Part shown: positions 25,934 to 34,739 of the stretch, one piece after another
Position numbering within the stretch: position 1 is the stretch's first letter
Layout: the number at the start of each line of letters is the position of its first letter
Origin: Paludibacteraceae bacterium
Lineage (GTDB): Bacteria; Bacteroidota; Bacteroidia; Bacteroidales; Paludibacteraceae
Assembly: GCA_017464025.1 (NCBI GenBank)
Contig: JAFUEI010000051.1
Coordinates: 25,251 to 89,250, forward strand
Length of the DNA: 64,000 nucleotides
Direction of reading: 5' to 3'
Notes under the pieces: generated by a model
What the model was told of the DNA's origin: nothing
Databases searched by the model: none
What the model saw: the letters and a program-made list of their open reading frames with translations, nothing else
Position numbers and translations under genes: made by a program

Positions 25934-28108
25934 TTATTTGAGCCATTTGTCGAGCCAGCCGATAAACTCGCGCTGCCAGAGGATGCCGTTCTGGGGACGG
26001 AGCACCCAGTGGTTCTCGTCGGGGAAGATAAGCAGTTCGGCGGGAATGCCGCGCATCTTAGCGGCATCGAAGGCGGCCATACCCTGATTGGCGAGGATGC
26101 GGTAGTCTTTCTCGCCATGGATGCAGAGAATGGGCGTATCCCACTTGTCCACAAAGCGGTGGGGCGAGTTGCTGAAGGTGCGCTGTGCGACAGGGTTGTC
26201 CTTCTCCCAGTAGGCGCCTCCCATATCCCAGTTGGCGAACCACTTTTCTTCCGTCTCGAGGTACTGCATCTCCATATTGAAAATACCATCGTGGGCGATG
26301 AAAGCCTTGAAGCGGTGGTTGTGGTGTCCGGCGAGCCAATAGACGGAGAAACCTCCGAAAGAGGCCCCGACGCAGCCGAGACGGTCGCGGTCCACATAGG
26401 GTTCGGTGCAGAACTCGTCGATGGCGGTGAGATAGTCGCGCATGCACTGTCCGCCGTAGTCGCCGGAAATCTGTTCGTTCCAGTCGATGCCGAATCCGGG
26501 GAGTCCGCGCCGGTTGGGGGCAACAATGATATAGTCGTGAGCCGCCATACGCATGAAGTTCCAGCGATAGGACCAGAACTGCGAGACGGGGGACTGTGGT
26601 CCGCCCTCGCAATAGAGGAGAGTCGGATATTTCTTCTGCGGGTCGAAATGCGGCGGGTAGATGATCCACGTGAGCATCCGCTTGCCGTCGGTAGTGGTCT
26701 GCCAGCGGGGCACGACGGTGCCCATGTCCACCCGGTCGTATATCGGTTTGTTTTCAAACGTGAGTTGGCGGAGCACGCCGTTCTGCTCGAGCAGTGAACC
26801 GGAGCGGTACACATCTTCGCGAGCGGAAGAGAGATTCAGGTCGGCGGGATGGAAGCAGAAGAGCTCGTTGCCCTCGCGCATGGAGTGGCGGAGGGTGTAG
26901 ATGACGGTGTATTCCGGGGCGAGTGGCGAGCGGAGGATATCGGCCGGCAGGTAGTCGTACTGTCCGTCGGTGAGTTCGCAGAGCCTGCCGTTGAGGTCTA
27001 TCAACCAGAGATGTGAGAGGGCGTGCCATACGCCGGAGAAGACGATACAGGTGTCGTCGAGCCAGCGGTAGTCGTCCACATTGCTCTCAAATGGCCGGCT
27101 GAGGAAGGTCTTCTCACCGGTCTGCATATCCATCACGAAGAGGCGGTTGAGGTCGGACTCGTAGCCGTCGCGCTCCATGGAGAGCCATGCCAACTTAGTG
27201 CCGTCGGGCGAGAAGGCGGGGTTGGTGTCGTAGCCAGCCATGCCCTCGGTGAGGTTGCGGGTGGTGGCGGAAGCGAGGTCATAGAGATAGATGTCGGAAT
27301 TGGTGGACAGCGCATAGTCGATACCGGCCTTCTTGCGGCAGGTGTAGGCGATCTGCCCGCCGTCGGGGCTCCAGCAGAGCTGCTCCATTCCTCCGAAGGG
27401 CTTCATGGGGGACTCGTAGGGAGTTCCCTCCAAGAGGTTGAGGGTTCCGCCTATAGCGGCGGAAGCGATGCGGTTGCCCTCGCCGACGGCTTTAAGACGG
27501 AGTTCGGCCACAAAGGGCTGCGGCACCGTCTCGGTCCATTCGTCCCAGTGCTTGTACATAAGGTCTTCCACCACGCGTCCAGATGCGAGGGGCAGGTCGG
27601 GATAGCGGTCGGCAGTGGAGGCGACGGTCTTGACCTGTGAGACGAGGATGATACGGTCGCGCTTGGGGCTGAGCAGGAATCCATCAATGTCGGAATCGTA
27701 GCCACTGACGGGGAGGTCCTTGCCATCCTGACGGAGGAAGAGCTTTCCGTCACGCAGATAGGCCAGCACGCCGCCGTTGCCGAACCATGCCGGATCGGAG
27801 CCGACGAACTCGTCGGTGACGCGGAGCGGAGAGACGGTATCGGAGGTTTGTTCACAGATACGGATCCACGTGGTGGAACGGTTTTCGGGGACACTATAGT
27901 AGCTGACGGTATAGGCCAGCAAGCCCGTTTCGGCATCGACAGCCACGGAGCCGATACGCCCCATCGCCCAAAGAGCCTCGGCGGAGAACTGACGGTTCCG
28001 GATAGCGGGTGTCTGACGGGTAACGGGTTGTTTTTGTTCTTCTTCGGTTTGCATACAGCCGGTAAGTAAGACGGCAGCGAGTACTGCCAGAAGGAAATGT
28101 TTATACAT
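25934..28108 (-). CDS. S9-family prolyl-oligopeptidase-type lipoprotein
   Basis: This 724-residue serine peptidase is a lipoprotein: signal MYKHFLLAVLAAVLLTGC with Cys18. A beta-propeller spans about 40-450 (repeating blades such as NPAFSPDGTKLAWLSMERDG and CWSPDGGQIAYTC). The alpha/beta-hydrolase domain follows, with Ser in GCVGASFGGFSVYW, Asp in HGEKDYRI and His in DENHWV, the catalytic triad order of dipeptidyl- and acylaminoacyl-peptidases. It probably cleaves short peptides at the cell envelope. Its promoter is divergent from dapB, and the thioesterase gene follows directly. Confidence 0.92.
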   Translation of the reverse strand: MYKHFLLAVLAAVLLTGCMQTEEEQKQPVTRQTPAIRNRQFSAEALWAMGRIGSVAVDAETGLLAYTVSYYSVPENRSTTWIRICEQTSDTVSPLRVTDEFVGSDPAWFGNGGVLAYLRDGKLFLRQDGKDLPVSGYDSDIDGFLLSPKRDRIILVSQVKTVASTADRYPDLPLASGRVVEDLMYKHWDEWTETVPQPFVAELRLKAVGEGNRIASAAIGGTLNLLEGTPYESPMKPFGGMEQLCWSPDGGQIAYTCRKKAGIDYALSTNSDIYLYDLASATTRNLTEGMAGYDTNPAFSPDGTKLAWLSMERDGYESDLNRLFVMDMQTGEKTFLSRPFESNVDDYRWLDDTCIVFSGVWHALSHLWLIDLNGRLCELTDGQYDYLPADILRSPLAPEYTVIYTLRHSMREGNELFCFHPADLNLSSAREDVYRSGSLLEQNGVLRQLTFENKPIYDRVDMGTVVPRWQTTTDGKRMLTWIIYPPHFDPQKKYPTLLYCEGGPQSPVSQFWSYRWNFMRMAAHDYIIVAPNRRGLPGFGIDWNEQISGDYGGQCMRDYLTAIDEFCTEPYVDRDRLGCVGASFGGFSVYWLAGHHNHRFKAFIAHDGIFNMEMQYLETEEKWFANWDMGGAYWEKDNPVAQRTFSNSPHRFVDKWDTPILCIHGEKDYRILANQGMAAFDAAKMRGIPAELLIFPDENHWVLRPQNGILWQREFIGWLDKWLK

Positions 28109-28172
28109 AGGGTTGTTACAGTGAGTTTGTCTTATTCTTGTCAGGGCAGGTGCCCAAAGCCAGAGGGGGTTG

Positions 28173-28204
28173 CAAAGATAGTGAAAGTTTTCTGAACGGG
28201 CAAA
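28173..28204 (-). promoter_or_regulatory. Promoter of the S9 peptidase gene
   Basis: On the minus strand TTTG (28201-28204), a 20-base spacer and TATCTTTG (28173-28180), an exact consensus match. Confidence 0.8.
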
Positions 28205-28227
28205 TATTCATTCGCACGTCGGGGGCA

Positions 28228-28259
28228 TTTTCATATACCACGATTTCTTTGTACCTTTG
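28228..28259 (+). promoter_or_regulatory. Promoter of dapB
   Basis: A weak -33 element TTTT (28228-28231), a 20-base spacer and TACCTTTG (28252-28259). The leader to the ATG at 28327 is about 60 bases. Confidence 0.65.
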
Positions 28260-28326
28260 CACGCTAATACAGACAACGACCCGACAAGAGTATTCGAAAA
28301 CGGATACCCCTACAAGAATACCAAAC

Positions 28327-28995
28327 ATGAACATAGCACTCATAGGATACGGCAAGATGGGGCATATCATCGAACGCATCGCGCAGGAGCGCGGGCACAA
28401 GGTGGTGTGCATCATCGACAAAGACAACACGTCGGACATGGCGGGCGAGGAGTTCCGCAGGGCGGACGTGGCGATAGAGTTCAGTACGCCGCAGACGGCT
28501 GCCGGCAACATCCGCAAGGCCTGGGAAGCAGGCGTAGCGGTAGTATGCGGTACGACGGGCTGGCAGCAGGAGTTGCCCGCTCTGCAGCATGAGGCCGCCA
28601 CGGGCGGCAAAGCCCTCTTCTGGGCGAGCAACTTCTCGATAGGCGTGAACCTGCTGTTCGCCCTGAACAAACGTTTAGCCGAACTGATGAAGCCCTACGG
28701 GCAGTACACGCCCTCCATCACGGAGATACACCACATCCACAAATTAGATGCCCCCTCGGGCACGGCCATCACGCTTGCAGAGCAGACGGGCTTCCCTGTC
28801 GGACAGATAGAGAGCATCCGCGAGGGAGAGGTGCCGGGCACGCATATCGTGCGCTACGACAGCAAGGTGGACAGCATAGAGATACGCCATGAGGCCAAGA
28901 GCCGCGAAGGCTTTGCCCTCGGTGCCGTAATAGCAGCGGAGTTTCTGAAAGGGAAGCAAGGCTTCTACAGCATGAACGATTTACTAAAACTATAA
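28327..28995 (+). CDS. dapB: 4-hydroxy-tetrahydrodipicolinate reductase (compact form)
   Basis: This 222-residue enzyme makes tetrahydrodipicolinate in the lysine/diaminopimelate pathway. The NAD(P) site is IALIGYGKMGHIIERIA at the N-terminus and the catalytic segment is EIHHIHKLDAPSGTAITLAE. It is shorter than the roughly 250-residue enzyme of Bacteroides: about 25 residues between LAEQTG and SIREGEVPGTH, a surface loop region in homologues, are missing. The C-terminal GFALGAVIAAEFL is intact, so it should be functional. dapB, lepB and wbqC lie in a row, an order I recall from other Bacteroidales. Confidence 0.92.
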   Translation: MNIALIGYGKMGHIIERIAQERGHKVVCIIDKDNTSDMAGEEFRRADVAIEFSTPQTAAGNIRKAWEAGVAVVCGTTGWQQELPALQHEAATGGKALFWASNFSIGVNLLFALNKRLAELMKPYGQYTPSITEIHHIHKLDAPSGTAITLAEQTGFPVGQIESIREGEVPGTHIVRYDSKVDSIEIRHEAKSREGFALGAVIAAEFLKGKQGFYSMNDLLKL

Positions 28996-29034
28996 GGGGG
29001 ACAGCTACCTGTTCCCGCTCAAGACTATCACAAT

Positions 29035-30432
29035 ATGAAAGACAGACTGCGGAATATTCCGCCCAAGCAATGGGTGAAAGCGGCCGTATGGGGCACGCTG
29101 TACGTATTGTTTCTTGTATGGCACGGCAACTGGTGGTGGGTGCTGCTCCTGCCCGTCATCGCAGATGCCTTCACCACACGGTTCATCAACTGGACGTGGT
29201 GGCGCCGTTTCCGTCCGGCAGCCGAGGGGGAAGCGCCCAACCCGAAAGCCAACAAGACGCTGTACACGATATGCTCGTGGATAGATGCCATCGTGTTCGC
29301 CCTTGTAGCCGTCTATTTCATCAACCTCTACCTCTTCCAGAACTACCAGATTCCGAGCAGTTCGCTTGAGAAGAGCCTGCGCGTGGGCGACTTTCTGTTC
29401 GTGAGCAAGGCGAGCTACGGTCCGCGCGTCCCCAACACGCCTCTGAGCTTCCCACTTGTGCAACACACCTTTCCCGCCTGGTTAGGCGGCAGGAAGAGCT
29501 ACATAGAGCAGCCGCAATGGGACTACCGGCGCTTACGCGGGTGGGACCACCCCAAGAAAGACGACATCGTGGTGTTCAACTTCCCCACGGGCGACACCGT
29601 ATGCCTGAAGCAGCAGAACCCCGACTACTACACGCTATGCCACTACTACGGGCGCGATGTGGTGAGGCAACGCAAAGACATCTTCGGGGACATCGTATGG
29701 CGGCCCGTTGACCGCAGGGAGAACTACGTGAAGCGCTGTGTGGGCGAACCCGGCGACACGCTGCAGATTATAGACAACCAGATATATATCAACGGGAGGC
29801 CCTTGCCCGACCACGAAGGCGTGCAGTACAACTACTACGTGCAGACCACGGGCGGACTGCTTTCAGCCAAGACGCTCGAGCAACTTGGCATCAGCAAAGA
29901 CGACCGCCACCTGATTCCGCAGACGCAGGCCGGGCTGCAGGAGATAGCCGCCGTAGGTCTTGACCCCGCGCGCCCGGTGTATCACTTCCCGCTCACGCGG
30001 GCGATGAAGGCCAGCCTTGAGGGCAATGCGGCCGTGGACACGGTCGTGACAGAGCCCGAATGGCGGGGAGGGGACGTGTATCCGTTAGGAGCGACCACAT
30101 GGACCCGCGACAACTACGGCCCCATCTACATACCCCGCAAAGGCGAGACCCTCCGTCTGACCGAAGAGAACATGCCCGTCTATCAGCGCCTGATAGAGAC
30201 CTACGAGCACCGACATGCCTCCGTAGGCGAGGACTATACGTTCGGGATGGACTATTACTGGATGATGGGCGACAACCGCCACAACTCGGCCGACTCGCGC
30301 TACTGGGGCTTCGTGCCGGAAGACCACATCGTCGGCCGACCTGTATTCATCTGGCTCTCGATAGAGAAAGACAAGCCCTGGCTGAAAGGGCATATCCGCT
30401 GGAACCGCCTATTCAGAAACGCCGCACAATGA
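29035..30432 (+). CDS. lepB: Signal peptidase I
   Basis: This 465-residue type I leader peptidase removes Sec signal peptides at the periplasmic face. Two membrane segments are at about 15-45 and 85-100. The nucleophile motif is QIPSSSLEKSL (Ser110) and the general-base Lys is in ENYVKRCVGEPGDTL; GDNRHNSADSRYWGFV is the conserved C-terminal box. The long form, with an insert of about 150 residues between the Lys box and the GDNR box, is usual in Bacteroidales. Its stop overlaps the start of the next gene (ATGA). Confidence 0.95.
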   Translation: MKDRLRNIPPKQWVKAAVWGTLYVLFLVWHGNWWWVLLLPVIADAFTTRFINWTWWRRFRPAAEGEAPNPKANKTLYTICSWIDAIVFALVAVYFINLYLFQNYQIPSSSLEKSLRVGDFLFVSKASYGPRVPNTPLSFPLVQHTFPAWLGGRKSYIEQPQWDYRRLRGWDHPKKDDIVVFNFPTGDTVCLKQQNPDYYTLCHYYGRDVVRQRKDIFGDIVWRPVDRRENYVKRCVGEPGDTLQIIDNQIYINGRPLPDHEGVQYNYYVQTTGGLLSAKTLEQLGISKDDRHLIPQTQAGLQEIAAVGLDPARPVYHFPLTRAMKASLEGNAAVDTVVTEPEWRGGDVYPLGATTWTRDNYGPIYIPRKGETLRLTEENMPVYQRLIETYEHRHASVGEDYTFGMDYYWMMGDNRHNSADSRYWGFVPEDHIVGRPVFIWLSIEKDKPWLKGHIRWNRLFRNAAQ

Positions 30433-31004
30433 CAGTGCCTACCGCCTATTTAGCTCCTGTGAGCTGGTACAGAGCCGTTCTGTGCGAGCCATGCGAAGTG
30501 GAGGTCTGGGAGAGTTTCCCGAAGCAGACACTGCGCAACCGCTGCCGCATTGCCGGCCCCAACGGGGTGCAGACGCTGACGGTGCCCGTGCAGAAATGCG
30601 AGCGGAAACAGTACACGCGCGACGTAAAGATAGCCTGGCAGACCGACTGGCGCCACCGGCACCGGCAAGCCCTGCAGAGCGCCTACCGCAGCACACCGTA
30701 TTTCGACTACTACGCCGACTTCTTCCAGCCTGTATATGAACAGCGTTTCACCTTCCTGACAGACCTCAACGAGGCGCTTCACGACGTGGTGATGCGGCTG
30801 CTTATGGCGGGTTCAGAGGTCCACCCCGCCCCGCTAAGCAAGACCAAAGAGTGGCAGGCGACCGATTGCGACAAGGCATTCACAGGAGCCGGCACACAAC
30901 CTTATTATCAGCTGTTTGCAGACCGGCAGGGGTTTCAGGAGAACCTGAGCATTGCCGACCTGCTGTTTAACACGGGGCCCGAAGCCCTACTCTATTTACT
31001 ATGA
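30429..31004 (+). CDS. WbqC-family protein
   Basis: This 191-residue protein resembles the WbqC family: start YLAPVSWYRAVLCEPCEVEVWESFPKQ with the Pro-x-x-Trp-Tyr motif, then NRCRIAGPNGVQTLTVPVQK, KIAWQTDWRHRHRQALQSAY, and the final NLSIADLLFNTGPEA. Family members are found in O-antigen and capsule loci, but the biochemical role is not established. It overlaps lepB at its start and ilvE at its end by ATGA, so all three are translationally coupled. Confidence 0.87.
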   Translation: MTVPTAYLAPVSWYRAVLCEPCEVEVWESFPKQTLRNRCRIAGPNGVQTLTVPVQKCERKQYTRDVKIAWQTDWRHRHRQALQSAYRSTPYFDYYADFFQPVYEQRFTFLTDLNEALHDVVMRLLMAGSEVHPAPLSKTKEWQATDCDKAFTGAGTQPYYQLFADRQGFQENLSIADLLFNTGPEALLYLL

Positions 31005-32014
31005 CAAAAGACATCGACTGGAAGCAATTAGGCTTCCACTATACGGAGACCGACTACATCGTCCGCGCAGAGTGTCACGACGGCATCTGGGGACCGATAC
31101 ACGCCACCAAAGACAAGCATATCTCGCTCCACCTGAGCGCGACATGCCTGCAATACGGTCAGGAAGCCTTTGAGGGTCTGAAGGCTTTCCGCGGTGCGGA
31201 CGGACGCGTGCGCATCTTCCGCATGGAGGAGAACGCCCGCCGCATGGCCCGCTCTGCCGAAGGGCTGTGCATGACAGCCGTCCCCGAGGACATCTTCTGC
31301 AGCTGCATCGAACTCGCCCTGCAGAAGAACATGGACTGGGTGCCCCCCTACGAGACCGGCGCCACGCTGTATTTCCGTCCGTTGCTGATAGGCACGACGC
31401 CTCGCCTCGGCGTAGGTCCGGGGCATGACTTCCTCTTTGCCGTCATCCCCTCCCCTATCGGTCCGTACTACCCCAGCGGCTTCGAGCATGCCACCCCCTT
31501 CGTCGTAAACCGCCATGTGGACCGCGCGGCTCCTTTAGGCACGGGCCAATTCAAGGTGGGAGGCAACTATGCGGCTTCGTTCCGTGCCACCGAAGCGGCC
31601 CACGCCCAGGGCATGAGCTGCCTCTTTCTGGACCCGACGGAGCGGCACTATATCGACGAGTGCGGAGCCGCCAACTTCTTCGGCATCCTCAACGGGCGAT
31701 ACGTAACCCCCGCCTCCTCGTCCATCCTGCCGAGCATCACCAACAACTCGCTCATGCAATTAGCCCGCGACCACGGCCTCATCGTTGAGCAGCGCCCCAT
31801 CAAACTGGAAGAACTAAGTGCCATGAGCGAATGCGGCGCCTGCGGTACGGCGGCCGTAATCTCACCCATCTCACGCGTCATCGACCCCGACAACGGGCAT
31901 GTGTATGAATTCGGCGACCGCCCCGGCCCCGTCAGCACCATGCTCTACCACGCCCTGCAGGACATACAATACGGGCGCGCCGCCGACTCCTACGGGTGGT
32001 GCAAGGTAGTGTGA
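31001..32014 (+). CDS. ilvE: Branched-chain amino-acid aminotransferase
   Basis: This 337-residue fold-type IV PLP enzyme transaminates leucine, isoleucine and valine. The PLP lysine is in GTGQFKVGGNYAASF, the glutamate that contacts the pyridine nitrogen is in YIDECGAANFFGI, and SATCLQYGQEAFEGLKAFRG is the conserved substrate-arm segment of the eukaryote-like BCAT branch. Its ATG overlaps the stop of the preceding gene. Confidence 0.94.
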   Translation: MTKDIDWKQLGFHYTETDYIVRAECHDGIWGPIHATKDKHISLHLSATCLQYGQEAFEGLKAFRGADGRVRIFRMEENARRMARSAEGLCMTAVPEDIFCSCIELALQKNMDWVPPYETGATLYFRPLLIGTTPRLGVGPGHDFLFAVIPSPIGPYYPSGFEHATPFVVNRHVDRAAPLGTGQFKVGGNYAASFRATEAAHAQGMSCLFLDPTERHYIDECGAANFFGILNGRYVTPASSSILPSITNNSLMQLARDHGLIVEQRPIKLEELSAMSECGACGTAAVISPISRVIDPDNGHVYEFGDRPGPVSTMLYHALQDIQYGRAADSYGWCKVV

Positions 32015-32025
32015 GGGGAGACACA

Positions 32026-32065
32026 GGGATATCGGGATACAGGGATACAGGGATACAGGGACACA
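32026..32065. repeat. 8-bp tandem repeat, five copies, between ilvE and gluQ
   Basis: GGGATACA occurs three times in a row (32034-32057), flanked by GGGATATC (32026-32033) and GGGACACA (32058-32065). It lies in the 24 bases before the synthetase start codon. An 8-base period does not keep frame. Confidence 0.9.
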
Positions 32066-32088
32066 GACAGCCTGAAAAAAGCACGACC

Positions 32089-33006
32089 ATGACAAATTCT
32101 TTGCCTGTCGGACGTTTTGCGCCATCGCCCACGGGACGCATGCATTTAGGCAACGTATGGGCGGCCCTGCTGAGCTGGCTCTCCTGCAAGAGCCGTGGCG
32201 GGAAATGGCTGCTGCGCATAGAGGACATCGACCCTCAGCGCAGCCGGGCCGAGTATGCCGACCTCATACGCGACGACCTGAACTGGCTCGGCCTAAGATG
32301 GGACGGCGAATGTACGCAGTCGGAGCGCTATGCGCTCTACGAAGCCGCCCTGCAACGGCTGACGGCACAAGGGTGCACCTGCGGAGTGTTCCGCTCAAGA
32401 CAGGAGCGGTTGGCCGTGAGCGCCCCGCAGGCTACGGGTACAGCCGTTCCAACCGACATGCCTGCGGCCCGCAAACCCGCTACCGGCCTGCTGCTGCCCG
32501 ATGAGACCCTTGCCTTCTACGACGGGCACTACGGAGAGCAGCGTTTCCCGCTCCGCGAAGGCGGCGACATGATATTGCGCCGCGCCGACGGCGCCTGGGC
32601 CTACCAGTTGGCCGTTGTGGTGGATGACGCACTAACGGGCGTGACGGAAGTGGTCCGCGGCCGCGACCTGTTGCCCTCGGTGCCCCGCCAACTGTATCTG
32701 TACAAACTCCTGGGCTATGCACCGCCCGCCTTCCTGCACATCCCCCTGCTATGCAACGAAGCCGGCCAGCGCCTCTCGAAGCGCGACAAAGCGCTTGACA
32801 TGGGGGAACTGCGGCAACACCATACAGCGCCCGAGATCATCGGACACTTAGCCTTTCTGAGCGGACTGCAAGCCGAAGAACAGCCCGCCACAGCCGAACA
32901 ACTTCTACCTATCTTCGATTGGGGGTTGGTGCCGAAGGAAGACATAACCCCCTTCGGTTCCCCCACAGGGGGAAGGAGACCTACGGATGTGATTCAGGGG
33001 ATGTAG
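32089..33006 (+). CDS. gluQ: Glutamyl-Q tRNA(Asp) synthetase-like protein, C-terminus replaced by a repeat
   Basis: This 305-residue class I synthetase-like protein lacks an anticodon-binding domain, as in GluQ-RS, which attaches glutamate to queuosine of tRNA-Asp. HIGH-like motif: FAPSPTGRMHLGNVWAALL. KMSKS-like motif: QRLSKRDKAL. Zinc-ligand candidates lie in GCTCGVF. The ATG at 32089 gives the start MTNSLPVGRFAPSPTG; the longer open frame upstream translates a tandem repeat. After LLPIFDWGLVPKED the last 19 residues (ITPFGSPTGGRRPTDVIQGM-type tail) come from a palindromic repeat at 32946-32980, so the natural end has been replaced. It overlaps the convergent neighbouring gene by 13 bases and ends in TAG. 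A general glutamate-tRNA ligase is unlikely at this length. Confidence 0.85.
   Translation: MTNSLPVGRFAPSPTGRMHLGNVWAALLSWLSCKSRGGKWLLRIEDIDPQRSRAEYADLIRDDLNWLGLRWDGECTQSERYALYEAALQRLTAQGCTCGVFRSRQERLAVSAPQATGTAVPTDMPAARKPATGLLLPDETLAFYDGHYGEQRFPLREGGDMILRRADGAWAYQLAVVVDDALTGVTEVVRGRDLLPSVPRQLYLYKLLGYAPPAFLHIPLLCNEAGQRLSKRDKALDMGELRQHHTAPEIIGHLAFLSGLQAEEQPATAEQLLPIFDWGLVPKEDITPFGSPTGGRRPTDVIQGM
32946..32980. repeat. Interspersed palindromic repeat, copy B, inside the gluQ 3' end
   Basis: It is nearly identical to copy A at 23719 for about 30 bases, with the same TTCCCCC aca GGGGGAA stem. In the gluQ frame it encodes PFGSPTGGRR, just before the stop codon. Confidence 0.85.
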
Positions 33007-34454
33007 TATTTGCGGCCGGAGTGGATGATGATGCCGTGATAGTTCCGGCCGACGGGGATTCCCGTGAGGGTGTAGCACTGCGAGTCCGGCGAATCTTTCC
33101 CACCGAAAGAGCTGCCTCCGCCGAAAGAATCGTCTTCGCCGCCGACAGGGTCGTGCAGGCCAGATGTCGTCAGCAAGGGTCCCGTATAGCTGACCCTGAC
33201 AGAGGAACCGCCATAGCTGATGCCGTCCAGCAACAACGTATAGATGTCGCCCTCACGGCTGACGCTGAAGGTACCGCTCACGATATAGTAGGTCGTACCT
33301 GACCACGAGCCGTCCTCCCGCATGCAGGCATAGAAGGTTCCGTAGTCGTAGGTATCGGTGCCTCCCACCGATGCGATGACCGATCCGGGGAGGCTGTCGG
33401 TGCGCACCTCGTGGACGCCTTCGGGCGGAAGGCTGTCGCTTGTCACCAGCAATACGGACGCTTCCACATCCTTATCCAGCAGATAGACCCCCAGCAACCC
33501 GTTTGCCGGCTGGAGTTCCACCTCCGGCACAAGGCGGTCAATCACGGTCGGCGTAGCCGGCTCGGCATCGTAGTCGGGAGCATTGCCGTTGACAGCATCG
33601 CCTTCATAACGCACCATAATATGCGAGCCGTAGTGGGTATAAGCATCCACATCGAACATCCAGCTGCGCCCCCGGCGCTCGATGCGCACCGTGCCGCTCG
33701 CGAGGTACCAATAGTGGTCCACCGTCTGATAGAACGAGGGCTGGTTGTTGCCCGCCGAAGCGAGAACGGACATGACCGAGGTGTCGTGGTTGTTGTTGAT
33801 TTGGAAAGTGCCGGTAGGGAAAATATCTTGCGAATAGATGCTGAGCCACAATGCACCGCCAGAGGCAGTGTATATGACAATATCCGTCATGGAGTAGCCG
33901 AAAAGTTTGTACGCAAGCTTTGTGCCGGTATCGCTGATAACGGTCGTTTCCCGTGGTTCGTCGGCAAAAGCCGTCTCCGCCATCGTGCCGGAAAAGGTGA
34001 CCGTAACGGAGGAGCCGTGGGCTGACAAAGCCTGTACGCTGACAGTATGCCGCTTGCCGCGCGCACTGACGGTGACACTGCCCGACAAGAGGAAATACAA
34101 GACGCCGTCAGCCGTCTGCAGATAGGAGCGGCTCTGCCAATTGAGTCCCGTGCCGCTATGGAATCCGTCGGATACCTGCACATATTCGTCCAGCCCTTCG
34201 CTCTGCGAGGCGATGGGAAAGGTGCCGGAGGGGAGAGAAGCCGCCTTTGAAATCAGCCTCAGTTCCAAGCGGTTGCCCTTGTCGTCGCGCAGACCGATGT
34301 CGAAAAAGCCGGCAGGGAAGCGGTCGAGTTCGGCATAGGTAGCACTGACGGATATCGCCGTAACCTCAAGGGGCTCGGCACCATAGAGGTCGTCAGCCGC
34401 CCGGCAGGGCAGGAGAAACAAAGCAAACAGCAAGAGGAGCAAGAGACGTTTCAT
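32994..34454 (-). CDS. Secreted repeat-domain protein with sorting-like C-terminus (unknown function)
   Basis: This 486-residue protein has a Sec signal peptide (MKRLLLLLLFALFLLPCRA). The mature part seems to hold three strand-rich repeats of about 120-150 residues. Each contains a pattern like FPAGFFDIGLRDDKG / IFPTGTFQINNNHD / LPPEGVHEVRTDSL, later a variant of YFLLSGSVTVSARG / YWYLASGTVRIERRG / YYIVSGTFSVSREG, and then a VxVTFSG / IMVRYEG / VRVSYTG strand. After a Gly/Ser/Asp linker, the last residues (CYTLTGIPVGRNYHGIIIHS) resemble C-terminal tails common on exported Bacteroidales proteins. I know no named family. The ATG at 34454 follows a consensus promoter. Confidence 0.75.
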   Translation of the reverse strand: MKRLLLLLLFALFLLPCRAADDLYGAEPLEVTAISVSATYAELDRFPAGFFDIGLRDDKGNRLELRLISKAASLPSGTFPIASQSEGLDEYVQVSDGFHSGTGLNWQSRSYLQTADGVLYFLLSGSVTVSARGKRHTVSVQALSAHGSSVTVTFSGTMAETAFADEPRETTVISDTGTKLAYKLFGYSMTDIVIYTASGGALWLSIYSQDIFPTGTFQINNNHDTSVMSVLASAGNNQPSFYQTVDHYWYLASGTVRIERRGRSWMFDVDAYTHYGSHIMVRYEGDAVNGNAPDYDAEPATPTVIDRLVPEVELQPANGLLGVYLLDKDVEASVLLVTSDSLPPEGVHEVRTDSLPGSVIASVGGTDTYDYGTFYACMREDGSWSGTTYYIVSGTFSVSREGDIYTLLLDGISYGGSSVRVSYTGPLLTTSGLHDPVGGEDDSFGGGSSFGGKDSPDSQCYTLTGIPVGRNYHGIIIHSGRKYYIP

Positions 34455-34476
34455 GGCAGGGATTTGTTTCAAGATG

Positions 34477-34508
34477 CAAAGATACGGCATTTTCGGGAGA
34501 TGGGCAAA
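34477..34508 (-). promoter_or_regulatory. Promoter of the secreted repeat protein
   Basis: On the minus strand TTTG (34505-34508), a 20-base spacer and TATCTTTG (34477-34484), about 20 bases before the ATG. Confidence 0.8.
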
Positions 34509-34516
34509 CGGGAGAC

Positions 34517-34550
34517 AACCCCCTTTAGTTTCCCAACAGGGGGAAGAAGC
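34517..34550. repeat. Interspersed palindromic repeat, copy C (diverged)
   Basis: AACCCCCTTTAGTTTCCC, then AACAGGGGGAAGAAGCC, matches copies A and B with a few substitutions. It lies just upstream of the promoter of the secreted protein. Confidence 0.75.
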
Positions 34551-34663
34551 CATGCGGACGTGAGATGCGCCATCCCGCAGAGGGCCGCAACCATAAAAGC
34601 CTATCGGGCTTTCTAATCCTCACTTCGCCCGGAACAATCTATGGTGCATGCATCTCTACACAG

Positions 34664-34696
34664 AAAAAGGACTCCTCCGAAAGAGGAATCCTTTTT
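34664..34696 (-). terminator. Bidirectional terminator after the outer-membrane protein gene
   Basis: AAAAAGGA.TCCTC cgaaa GAGGA.TCCTTTTT forms a stem flanked by A and T tracts, so it can act on both strands. It lies about 45 bases past the end of the 34740 gene. Confidence 0.88.
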
Positions 34697-34739
34697 GCAA
34701 TGATTGTATTGTCCAATCAGTTGATTGCTTTGCGTCAGC

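Noticed and set aside
32026-32065. N-terminal extension of GluQ encoded by the 8-bp repeat
   Set aside because: The family start motif is at 32089, and an 8-base period would shift the frame with any change.
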